From Gp6-AA40 sp963818645 (GTDB lineage: Bacteria; Acidobacteriota; Vicinamibacteria; Vicinamibacterales; UBA2999): a stretch of 64,000 nt of DNA. Where the stretch lies: positions 133,285 to 197,284 of the forward strand of contig CAWFTF010000004.1 in NCBI GenBank assembly GCA_963818645.1, in the 5' to 3' direction. Made by a program: the position numbers and the translations under genes. The notes beneath the pieces are model-generated. The model had not been told where the DNA came from. It ran no database searches and saw only the letters and a program-made list of their open reading frames with translations. Below are positions 42,598-49,877 of this stretch, one piece after another. Position 1 is the stretch's first letter. Every line of letters begins with the position of its first letter.

Positions 42598-43302
42598 TCA
42601 GTTCGGGCAGGGCGACGAGAGCACCCTCATCGAAGTGACGTTCACGCGTTCCTCGGCGCCAGACCGGGTCAAAAAGCCCTTTGTCGCCACCTTCTGGCCA
42701 GTCCAGCCGGCCGGGGCACCGTAGACCTGCTGCAGCCGAAACGATCGGGTTCCGAGCGCTGTCTGATCGAGTTCGGCGGCTTCCGCGTCGGACGCCGCCT
42801 CGGGTGCCCGGGTCCGAACGGGGTCCGTCGCCTTGCCCAGCGTCCACGTCCGCCCTGCCTGCACGAGGCATCCGACGACGTGCACGAGCGTGAAGTCGAG
42901 ACTGCCGCCCCGCCCAGGCACCTTGATGTCTCCCAGGCCTGCGAGGGCGAGCTCAGTCATGCCGTCCGGGTAGCCATTCAGCTTGAGCAGGTGCGCCACC
43001 ACGTCCACGTATTCCGCCTCGGCCAGCGAATTGGGTGCATTGCGCGGCATGGTGGTCTGAATGGTCGTGAATACTGACAACAGGGTGGCGTCGGCGAATG
43101 ACTTCGTGAACCGCGCTCCAGCCATCACTGGTGCCGTTCCGCCCTCCCGGTGGCAGGAAACGCAGTGCGCCTCGAAGACGGTCGCGCCGCGCCCCGCCTG
43201 AGCACTGGTGTACACACCCTGATCGGCGGTCTTGTCTTGCGCAGACATCAATTGACCTTCGACACACAGCACAGTTGCCAGAAACAGAAAGGATCGTCGC
43301 AC
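42598..43302 (-). CDS. Exported monohaem c-type cytochrome
   Basis: The 234-residue protein starts GTG with a signal peptide (RRSFLFLATVLCVEGQLMSA) and has one haem motif CVSCHREGG with a Met-rich block TTMPRNAPNSLAEAEYVDVV as distal ligand. The second half (GDIKVPGRGGSLDFTLVHVV and onward to LSSPCPN) has no named domain. It lies 38 bp upstream of the DUF1592 start and is transcribed the same way, so it is probably the first gene of that unit and its electron partner. Confidence 0.85.
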   Translation of the reverse strand: MRRSFLFLATVLCVEGQLMSAQDKTADQGVYTSAQAGRGATVFEAHCVSCHREGGTAPVMAGARFTKSFADATLLSVFTTIQTTMPRNAPNSLAEAEYVDVVAHLLKLNGYPDGMTELALAGLGDIKVPGRGGSLDFTLVHVVGCLVQAGRTWTLGKATDPVRTRAPEAASDAEAAELDQTALGTRSFRLQQVYGAPAGWTGQKVATKGFLTRSGAEERVNVTSMRVLSSPCPN

Positions 43303-43349
43303 GCGCCGATTGTGCCCGAAGTATGGGAGGATTCGATCAGGATCATGCG

Positions 43350-43652
43350 ATGAAACTCGTCGAGGAGTGCGTGGGCGTGGGCGACTTGAGCGGCCGTGGT
43401 GAGGGGCTGAGGCAGGTGCGCTACAAGATCGCGAGGTATCAGGCGTTCTCGGGGAACGGGATGCCGATCCCGGGACGTCACCGGATCGAGGGTGCTATCG
43501 ATGTCCCGCCGAGCGAGGACGTTTCCGATCTGGTTGGTACGCCGCTCGTGCTCCGACTCGAGGACGGCCGCGCGATTGCCGTGACGTTGGCCGACGCAGC
43601 TGGGCGGGTGCTCCTGGAAGGCCACGGTCCCTCACGCTGTCTGTGCTGCTAA
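43350..43652 (+). CDS. Small hypothetical protein with C-terminal CxCC tail
   Basis: The 100-residue protein begins MKLVEECVGVGDLSGRGEGL and ends GPSRCLCC. A compact beta pattern is predicted (QVRYKIARYQAFSGNGMPIP; GTPLVLRLEDGRAIAVTLAD). The terminal CxCC and N-terminal Cys suggest a metal- or thiol-binding role, but no family was recognised. It is divergent from the cytochrome gene at 43302 and convergent with the zinc-ribbon gene at 43680. Confidence 0.6.
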   Translation: MKLVEECVGVGDLSGRGEGLRQVRYKIARYQAFSGNGMPIPGRHRIEGAIDVPPSEDVSDLVGTPLVLRLEDGRAIAVTLADAAGRVLLEGHGPSRCLCC

Positions 43653-43679
43653 AGCCCAAAGCCGAGAGCCCGGGGCCCG

Positions 43680-43931
43680 TCAGTGTTCGTCGCGAATGTG
43701 CTTCTCCATGTAGCTGTGATCGGCCTGTAACTTCTCCTGTCGCGCCTTCGCGCCCTTTTGTCTCACGGCATCCAAGTTCGCTTTGCGAATCGTCGATGAG
43801 CTGACAGCGAACCCAGAGGGAAGCTGTTCGAGATCGTCGCTGCCACACGAACACATGACCGGCTGTCCCGTACGGACCAGCGCCTCGAACTGACGTCCGC
43901 ACTGACGACATTTGAAATCGAATAGTGGCAT
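43680..43931 (-). CDS. FmdB-type zinc-ribbon protein (second copy)
   Basis: The 83-residue protein begins MPLFDFKCRQCGRQFEALV, followed by CSCGSDDLEQLPSGF, so it holds a zinc ribbon with one CxxC and a CxC. The C-terminal half is helical and charged. The start follows the FmdB family N-terminus; 14 more codons are open upstream. It is divergent from apbE over 51 bp. Confidence 0.8.
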   Translation of the reverse strand: MPLFDFKCRQCGRQFEALVRTGQPVMCSCGSDDLEQLPSGFAVSSSTIRKANLDAVRQKGAKARQEKLQADHSYMEKHIRDEH

Positions 43932-43982
43932 TGGGCCGCTCGGCATCCTGTCATTCGTTGCCTGCACAGTCAAACCGTACGC

Positions 43983-45062
43983 ATGTCAGAATGTTCCGTT
44001 GTGACGTCCCCCCTGACGCGCTCGCTCGTGCTCGTGTGCGCGAGCGCCGGATGCGCCTTCATGCTCACCTCCTGCAGCACCGGCACGGCGACGCCGCGCG
44101 CGGAAGCCGCGCTCGTCGAGCGCTCGCAGGTGAGCATGGGCACCGAGATCCATCTGAGTGCGTGGACGACCGACGAAGCCGCGGCAGTCGCCGCGTTCGC
44201 GCGAGTCTTTCTCGAGTTCGATCGACTCGATGCGTTGATGAGCGTGTGGAAGGAAGGGAGCGACATCCTCCGCCTCAACGCCGCAGCAGGAAAGTCCGCC
44301 GTCGCCGTCAGTCCGGAAGTGCGCGAGGTGCTCCACGCGTCGCAAGAGGTCAGCGAATGGACTGCTGGCAAGTTTGACGTCACGTTCGCGGCGCTGTCGG
44401 GCCTCTGGAAGTTCGATCAGGACATCGACGGTCGCGTGCCGGATCGCGCGCAGATCGTTCCGCGACTTCCGCTCATCGACTATCGCGCGCTCCAGATCGA
44501 CGATCGTGCTGGCACGGCATCACTCTCACGTCCGGGCATGCAGGTGAATCTCGGTGGAGTGGGCAAGGGCTACGCGATCGATCGCGCGGTCACCATTCTG
44601 CGCGGCAGTGGGCTGACCGACTTCATGATTCAAGCGGGTGGCGATCTCTTCGTCGCCGGCCGTCGCGGCGATCGACCGTGGCGGGTTGGTCTTCAGGATC
44701 CGCGCGGCGCGCCGAACACGCTGTTCGCTGCGATCGAGCTCACCGACGCGGCGTTCAGCACGTCAGGCGACTACGAGCGCTTCTTCATGCGCGATGGCCG
44801 CCGTTACCACCACATCCTCGATCCCGACACCGGTGAACCTGCGCAACGCTCGCGCAGCGTGACGATCATGGCGACGAACTCCACGGCGGCCGACGGACTC
44901 TCGACCGGCGTCTTCGTCCTCGGGGCGGAACAGGGGATGGCACTCATTGAGAAGCTGCCGGACGTCGAGGGCGTGATAGTGACGTCCAACAACCAGTTGC
45001 AGGTCTCGTCGGGACTGAAGGGGCGGCTCGTTCTACTCAAGCAGCCGACCGATGCCCCCTGA
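43983..45062 (+). CDS. apbE: FAD:protein FMN transferase ApbE
   Basis: ApbE uses FAD to attach FMN to a Thr of exported flavoproteins. The 359-residue lipoprotein has lipobox LTSC, then VSMGTEIHLSAW, VNLGGVGKGYAIDRAV, MIQAGGDLFVAG, YHHILDPDTGEPA and TAADGLSTGVFVLG, which hold the FAD and Mg sites. A candidate substrate, an FMN-binding protein with motif DAVSRATIT, is encoded only 1 kb away at 46108-46620, along with a NapH/NosR-like partner. It is convergent with that pair, ending 2 bp from it. Confidence 0.92.
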   Translation: MSECSVVTSPLTRSLVLVCASAGCAFMLTSCSTGTATPRAEAALVERSQVSMGTEIHLSAWTTDEAAAVAAFARVFLEFDRLDALMSVWKEGSDILRLNAAAGKSAVAVSPEVREVLHASQEVSEWTAGKFDVTFAALSGLWKFDQDIDGRVPDRAQIVPRLPLIDYRALQIDDRAGTASLSRPGMQVNLGGVGKGYAIDRAVTILRGSGLTDFMIQAGGDLFVAGRRGDRPWRVGLQDPRGAPNTLFAAIELTDAAFSTSGDYERFFMRDGRRYHHILDPDTGEPAQRSRSVTIMATNSTAADGLSTGVFVLGAEQGMALIEKLPDVEGVIVTSNNQLQVSSGLKGRLVLLKQPTDAP

Positions 45063-45064
45063 TC

Positions 45065-46111
45065 CTATGCCCGTCCCTGCGCCGCTCGCCGCGCGAGGAT
45101 GTCGGCCTTCCTGATCAGGATCAGATGGTGCGGACACTTCTTCGTGTCCTCGTAGAGGCGCTCGCAATCATCGCAACGAACGCATTCCGTCATCACGATC
45201 TTCGGCCCGCGAATCGCCCCCCACTCGCACGTCTTCTCGCAAATGCGGCAAGTGTTGCACTCTGACCAGCGCTTGATGCGGAAGACGGTCAGGTTCGACA
45301 CGATTCCGAGAAACGCTCCGAGCGGACACAAGAAGCGGCAGTAGGCGTTGCGAACGAAGACGGTGGTGATGAGCAGCGAGCCAAGCAGCGTCAGCAGTAC
45401 GGGTGTGCGCAGATGGAGCCCGAACATCCAGAACGGTTCGACGTACGGATAGATCAGTGGATCCCTCGTGATCAGGAAGTAGGCGATGACGCTGGCCAGG
45501 ATGCCGTACTTGATCCACGAAGCGCGCCGCTCGATCGCGCGCGGGATGTTCACCCGCCACCGATCGGGCAGGATGGCGTCGACGAGTTGCGTGAACGCTC
45601 CGAATGCACAGATGCGTCCGCAGTACACACGGCCCCAGAGGACGGTGGAGACGAGGGTAATCGCCGCGAGGAGATACCACGCGAGGTTGTAGCGGAAAAT
45701 GGGCAGGTTGCCACCCATCAGCCCGAACACGTTGACGATCGAGATCAGCAGGCTCTTGTAGAAGCCGAGAAACAGGACCGCAGCGACGAGCGTGACGTAC
45801 TTGAGTCGGACGCTCTTGCGGAAGAAGCTGACGAACGCGAGCACCGAGAAGCCCGCCACCATCGCGATGTCGAGTGTCTGCGCGCGTATGTCGTCGGCCC
45901 ACGTGGGCGCGTCCTCTTCTTCCTCTTCGAAGTTCCAGCTGCGGCCTTCTGCCGCTGGTTGCTGAGCAGGCTCTTGCTCTGAGGGCTCTTGCGGGGCTGG
46001 TGCTTGCTGCGCGTATGCGCGCGCGACGTACACGGTGGTGGATACACCAGCCACCACCAGCACAGAAAGCCCGATCGCGAGGAGAAAGCGTCTGCGCCGG
46101 GGGCTCGTCAT
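45065..46111 (-). CDS. NapH/NosR-like membrane 4Fe-4S protein
   Basis: The 348-residue protein has a signal-anchor (RRRFLLAIGLSVLVVAGVST), an acidic linker, several helices with two Cys-rich loops (GRVYCGRICAFGAF; NAYCRFLCPLGAFLGIVS), and a C-terminal ferredoxin domain with CNTCRICEKTC and CVRCDDCERLYEDTKKCP. This is the electron-transfer half of NosR/PceC/NapH proteins. Its start overlaps the FMN-binding protein stop as ATGA. Together they look like a NosR split into its flavin and Fe-S halves, moving electrons across the membrane. Confidence 0.87.
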   Translation of the reverse strand: MTSPRRRRFLLAIGLSVLVVAGVSTTVYVARAYAQQAPAPQEPSEQEPAQQPAAEGRSWNFEEEEEDAPTWADDIRAQTLDIAMVAGFSVLAFVSFFRKSVRLKYVTLVAAVLFLGFYKSLLISIVNVFGLMGGNLPIFRYNLAWYLLAAITLVSTVLWGRVYCGRICAFGAFTQLVDAILPDRWRVNIPRAIERRASWIKYGILASVIAYFLITRDPLIYPYVEPFWMFGLHLRTPVLLTLLGSLLITTVFVRNAYCRFLCPLGAFLGIVSNLTVFRIKRWSECNTCRICEKTCEWGAIRGPKIVMTECVRCDDCERLYEDTKKCPHHLILIRKADILARRAAQGRA

Positions 46112-46620
46112 CGACTGGGGGATGCCGCCGCCGGAGGGGTCAGGTACGAGCGCGCCATGCGCCGGGCACTATTCCGGATGGTCCGCACGGCGCTCGACAT
46201 CGTGATCGTTGCGCGCGAGACGGCGTCGATGTCTTCACCGAGCTTGAACGGGTCGCGCACGTCCTTGCCCTTGAACTGTGCGGCGAACGCCGGCGGCTCG
46301 ATTGAAAAGTCACCGTAGGGCTCGTGATGCTCGATGATGATCAGGCCGGACAGGAGCCCTTTCGTGTCCATCCCGATGAGAATCGCAATCGGCCCACCAT
46401 ACCCGCGCTCGAGCGGCAGAATCTCCGTGGTCCAGAACGCGTAGCCAAGCAGCGTGTCGCCGTTGTACGCCTTGACGTGTGGCGGATCGCCGCCCTTGGG
46501 GGAGAATGTCGTAGCGGCTGGAAAGAGCCGCTTGAGTCGTGCGTCGGTCTGGTTCTGTGCACCGGCCGTCAAAGCGACGGTGGCGGCCAGCAACGACAGC
46601 ACAATGGCGAGGCGCTTCAT
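46108..46620 (-). CDS. Exported FMN-binding protein (RnfG/NosR-type)
   Basis: The 170-residue protein has a signal peptide (MKRLAIVLSLLAATVALTAG) and an FMN-binding domain: YNGDTLLGYAFWTTEILPL, GPIAILIGMDTKGLLSGLII, HHEPYG and the flavinylation motif DAVSRATIT, where Thr is the ApbE target. The usual SGAT has Arg in place of Gly, a minor variation. It is translationally coupled to the downstream NapH-like gene. The ATG 46620 shares two bases with the divergent ATG 46619. Confidence 0.88.
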   Translation of the reverse strand: MKRLAIVLSLLAATVALTAGAQNQTDARLKRLFPAATTFSPKGGDPPHVKAYNGDTLLGYAFWTTEILPLERGYGGPIAILIGMDTKGLLSGLIIIEHHEPYGDFSIEPPAFAAQFKGKDVRDPFKLGEDIDAVSRATITMSSAVRTIRNSARRMARSYLTPPAAASPSR

Positions 46621-47098
46621 GCGAACGCAAATTATACGAGAAACATTGGTCTTCTTGCTCATCGTGAGTGCCGCTTCCGCGGCGCAGGCGCAGACACCGG
46701 CCGAGCCGCCAAACCCGTTGACCCAGATCAAGGCGCTCAAGTGCAGCTTCCCCGCGGCGACGTCGGCAGTGTGGAAGGAAGGCGCGCCACAGCCTCAGAC
46801 CAAGACGCAGGACATGCGATTCGAGATTACAGCCATCGATGTGGGTGATGCGACAGCCGAATTCACCGGAACTGCCGGTCGCGCTTATGTGACGGCGGTG
46901 CTGTCAGGCTGGAGCCTCTATTTCGTCGAGAGCGCCGTTGGTCAGCTGAATGTCACGACGGTGTTCTCGCAGGAAGCGTCGCCAAAGAAACTCAAGGCGG
47001 TGCATTCGCGCCATGGATATCTCCAGATGCAGGTCGGCCGCTTCATCGCCGAACCGTCGGTCTCGCAGAACTACGGTGAATGCGAGGTGGTCCAGTAA
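46619..47098 (+). CDS. Exported hypothetical protein
   Basis: The 159-residue protein has a signal peptide (IRETLVFLLIVSAASAAQA) and a small beta-rich domain (CSFPAATSAVWKEGAP, FEITAIDVGDATAEFTGTA, LQMQVGRFIAEPSVSQNYGE). No family was recognised. Its ATG overlaps the divergent FMN-binding protein start within the tetramer CATG at 46618-46621. The next gene, a YeeE-type transporter, starts 4 bp after its stop, so they are likely co-transcribed. Confidence 0.65.
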   Translation: MRTQIIRETLVFLLIVSAASAAQAQTPAEPPNPLTQIKALKCSFPAATSAVWKEGAPQPQTKTQDMRFEITAIDVGDATAEFTGTAGRAYVTAVLSGWSLYFVESAVGQLNVTTVFSQEASPKKLKAVHSRHGYLQMQVGRFIAEPSVSQNYGECEVVQ

Positions 47099-47102
47099 CA
47101 CG

Positions 47103-47621
47103 ATGGCGCTCATTCTTCACGGCCTGCCACCCCTTCATTGGGCGCTGGCGGGCATCGGGATCGCGGGCGTCACGCTCGCACTTCTTCTCTTCGCCAATCG
47201 TCGCCTCGGCATCTCGGCCGGCTTCGAAGACATTTGCAGCCTGGCGCTACCGCTGCCGTATTTCCAGCGCGCTGCGGTGACATCCGGTCGCGGGTGGCGA
47301 CTTCCACTGCTAGCCGGTCTCGTGCTCGGCGGGTTTCTCTCTGCGGTACTTGGCGGCGGCTGGCAACCGACGTGGGCGCTCGGTCTTTTCGACGAGGCGA
47401 TCGGACTGGGGCCGGCGGGCAAGCTGGCCTGGATGTTCGTCGGCGGACTGTTCATCGGCTTCGGTACGCGGCTCGCCGGCGGATGCACGAGCGGTCACGG
47501 CGTCTTCGGTCTTGCGAATCTCGAGCTTCCGAGCCTGGTCACTACCATTTCCTTCCTCGGCGCCGGCATCGTGACGACCCAGATCGTCTACCGAGTTCTG
47601 TTTCCGTTGGTGGGTCTATGA
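47103..47621 (+). CDS. YeeE/YedE-family (TsuA-like) sulfur transport protein, first half
   Basis: The 172-residue membrane protein has four to five helices and the family motif GFGTRLAGGCTSGHGVFGLA with a conserved Cys, plus TTISFLGAGI. YeeE/TsuA proteins take up thiosulfate or similar sulfur compounds using conserved Cys residues. It is coupled to the second half (ATGA overlap with the next gene), a two-gene split also seen in other bacteria. Confidence 0.88.
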   Translation: MALILHGLPPLHWALAGIGIAGVTLALLLFANRRLGISAGFEDICSLALPLPYFQRAAVTSGRGWRLPLLAGLVLGGFLSAVLGGGWQPTWALGLFDEAIGLGPAGKLAWMFVGGLFIGFGTRLAGGCTSGHGVFGLANLELPSLVTTISFLGAGIVTTQIVYRVLFPLVGL

Positions 47622-48064
47622 CGCTGGTTTATCTGATCCTCGGCACCGTGTTCGGATTCATCCTCAGTCGCTCGGGCGCAGCGGACTACGGGTTCATCCA
47701 GGGGATGTTTCTCTTCACCGAGTTTCAGCTCTACGGCATCATCGCCGTCGCGGTGCTGCTCACGGCCCCGGGCATCTGGCTGATCAAACAGCGTGGCCGC
47801 ACGATTCTCGGACAGCGACTGTCGATCGAGATGAAGCCATTTCATCGCGGCAACATTGCCGGTGGAGTCCTGTTCGGGATTGGCTGGTCGATCGCCGGGA
47901 TGTGCCCTGGGCCGATCCTGGTCAACATCGGCGAGGGCAAGATCTACGCGCTCGCCGCTCTGGCTGGTGCGCTCGTCGGTGCCGGGCTACTCGGTGCGTG
48001 GTATCCAGCGCTCCAGCGTCCCTTCGCGCTTCCGCCTTTAAAGGTCGGTGCGGGAGAAGGCTAG
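47618..48064 (+). CDS. YeeE/YedE-family (DUF6691) transport protein, second half
   Basis: The 148-residue protein has four helices, beginning TLVYLILGTVFGFILSRSGA, and GIGWSIAGMCPGPILVNIGE with the second conserved Cys. With the preceding gene it makes a complete YeeE-type transporter. Its last 27 bp overlap the 3' end of the convergent 416-residue gene. Confidence 0.87.
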   Translation: MTLVYLILGTVFGFILSRSGAADYGFIQGMFLFTEFQLYGIIAVAVLLTAPGIWLIKQRGRTILGQRLSIEMKPFHRGNIAGGVLFGIGWSIAGMCPGPILVNIGEGKIYALAALAGALVGAGLLGAWYPALQRPFALPPLKVGAGEG

Positions 48065-49288
48065 GTCCTTCTTGGTCTCGCGGAGGATTTCGAGAATCGC
48101 CTGACGATCTGGCGAGGGCAGCTTCTGATACTTCGAGGACGTGTCCTTGCCGGTCAGCACGTGCAGCAAACGTGCGTACACGGCGGTGCGGGCCGTTTCA
48201 GGAAGCGCCTCGAACGCCTCGGAGTAAATCATGTAACTGCACGGATACCGGAACAGCCGGCGCTGCAAATCGAGGTCGCGCAGCGATCGCCCCTTGCTGT
48301 CTCGAGGGCCGAGCGCGCCGAAGCGTTCGGCGAATCCCGACGTCCCCGTGATCCCGTCGAGCGGCGCTTCGTCAACGAACAGCATGTAGTCCACGACCTC
48401 GGTCGCGACGTCAGTGAGAGACGACGACGTAGCTCCTTCGTCGTGCTCGAGAATCCGCGCCTCCCATCCCAGTCGCGTGAGCAGATTCATCATCCGCATC
48501 TGATGGTCGAAGACCAGCAGCGCAACGATGTCGCTGTGCGGCGAGAGATAGGACCGCGCGTCGAATCGGTCGGCGAGCGTCGTCAGGTTCAGATTCGATT
48601 CGTTGATCTGGACGTCGCGCAACGTCTGGTCGGCGATCGGCGCGTTGCCAAGGTGCCGGCCTCCTCGCCCCGTGACGTACCAGCCGCCCCATCGCTCGTC
48701 GAGCGGACTGCGGTGATCGGTCGTGTAATTGCCGAGCCACGGCATGATCATGCCGCTCGGTGCGCTCGGAATGCTGCGCACCAGAAAGCCCGGTACGCCG
48801 AGCGTCGCGTTCGAGTAGTGACACCCAAGACAGCGTGTGTCGCGCGCGAGTTGACGCGGCGGCGGTGTCGTCTGCTGTGGCAGGAGATAGAAGGTCGCGC
48901 CCTGTCGCGGATCGAGTGACGCGACTTCGATGAGACCGCCGGCCATCCAACCAACCGCGGTCGAGTCGTTGAAGAAGATCGTCCGCGGATTGCGTGCGTT
49001 GATGATGCGTGCCTGCAGGCTCGTCCCCGAGAAGAGCGCGACCTGCGAGTCGATCGGGATGTCGAGCGCGGCGAGCAGGCTCCTCAAATAGCCGGTGCGC
49101 TCTTCGAACTCCAAGTGGATTTCACCGCTCTGCAGCTTGCGGTTCAGTTGAGCGACGCGGTCGTTGGACTCGCCCGGGTAGCGGATCGCCGGGTGACTCG
49201 GCTCGATGATCGAGCCGGCAAGCTGTGCCGACACAACGGCGGTGATCCACGCGAGTATCGCGACCGCTCCGATGATCGTCCGTGCCAT
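48038..49288 (-). CDS. Exported hypothetical protein with one haem-type CxxCH motif
   Basis: The 416-residue protein has a signal peptide (MARTIIGAVAILAWITAVVSA) and a single CLGCH motif near residue 152, in RQLARDTRCLGCHYSNATLG. Other notable blocks are NPRTIFFNDSTAVGWMAGGL, RWGGWYVTGRGGRHLG and SDIVALLVFDHQMRMMNLLT. The sequence looks enzyme-like (haem protein of unknown function), not an ordinary small cytochrome. It is convergent with the YeeE pair (27 bp overlap) and divergent from a dihaem cytochrome over 26 bp. Confidence 0.78.
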   Translation of the reverse strand: MARTIIGAVAILAWITAVVSAQLAGSIIEPSHPAIRYPGESNDRVAQLNRKLQSGEIHLEFEERTGYLRSLLAALDIPIDSQVALFSGTSLQARIINARNPRTIFFNDSTAVGWMAGGLIEVASLDPRQGATFYLLPQQTTPPPRQLARDTRCLGCHYSNATLGVPGFLVRSIPSAPSGMIMPWLGNYTTDHRSPLDERWGGWYVTGRGGRHLGNAPIADQTLRDVQINESNLNLTTLADRFDARSYLSPHSDIVALLVFDHQMRMMNLLTRLGWEARILEHDEGATSSSLTDVATEVVDYMLFVDEAPLDGITGTSGFAERFGALGPRDSKGRSLRDLDLQRRLFRYPCSYMIYSEAFEALPETARTAVYARLLHVLTGKDTSSKYQKLPSPDRQAILEILRETKKDLAFSRTDL

Positions 49289-49314
49289 GCCCCTGTGACT
49301 GGTAACATTACCGT

Positions 49315-49785
49315 ATGTCCCGGGGAGGGTGGTGCGTTGCAGGTTCGGCGGTGTCGCTGATCTTCGTGGCCGCGGTCACGAGCGGCGCGCAGGATACCGA
49401 TCCGGGCGAGACGATCATGAACGCCGCCTGTCAGAGCTGTCACAACGTGCGCGTCATCCAGGTGCAGGCGATGGACGTGGACGGCTGGACGAAGCGCGTC
49501 TCACAGGAGATCGAGAAGGGCGCGAAGGTCTCGAAGGAAGACGTGCCGACGCTCGTCAACTACCTTTTCAGGACGCATGGGCCGCTGCCCGATGGTCCCG
49601 GCAAGGAGGTCATCCTCAACACGTGCACGCAGTGCCACGATCTCTTCCGCATCAAGGCGAATCGCCGCTCACCTGACGAGTGGGAAGAGACGCTGATCTC
49701 GATGCTGAATGAAGGTGCGATGCTCAACGACGAAGAGTTCGCGCGCGTGCACCAATATCTGTCGAGAAATTTTGGAATTGAGTAG
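49315..49785 (+). CDS. Exported dihaem c-type cytochrome
   Basis: The 156-residue protein has a signal peptide (GSAVSLIFVAAVTSGA) and two haem motifs, CQSCH and CTQCH, each followed by a similar short helical repeat (MDVDGWTKRVSQEIEKGAKV; RRSPDEWEETLISMLNEGAM). This is a duplicated single-haem domain. It probably serves periplasmic electron transfer with the neighbouring haem protein at 48038. Confidence 0.88.
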   Translation: MSRGGWCVAGSAVSLIFVAAVTSGAQDTDPGETIMNAACQSCHNVRVIQVQAMDVDGWTKRVSQEIEKGAKVSKEDVPTLVNYLFRTHGPLPDGPGKEVILNTCTQCHDLFRIKANRRSPDEWEETLISMLNEGAMLNDEEFARVHQYLSRNFGIE

Positions 49786-49792
49786 GGAAAGT

Positions 49793-49865
49793 TAACTCCC
49801 AATTCCCAAACCTCCAATTCCCAACGAATCTTTTTGGGAGTTCGAAGTTGGAAATTGTGAGTTGA
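49793..49865. repeat. Palindromic CCCAATT-type repeat
   Basis: The left arm (about 49794-49825, AACTCCCAATTCCCAA and CCAATTCCCAA units) is complementary to the right arm (about 49834-49864, TTGGGAGTT, AAGTTGGAAATTG). It lies between the dihaem cytochrome and the second ankyrin gene and is of the same family as the element in actE. Confidence 0.75.
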
Positions 49866-49877
49866 TGAGGGTCAGAT

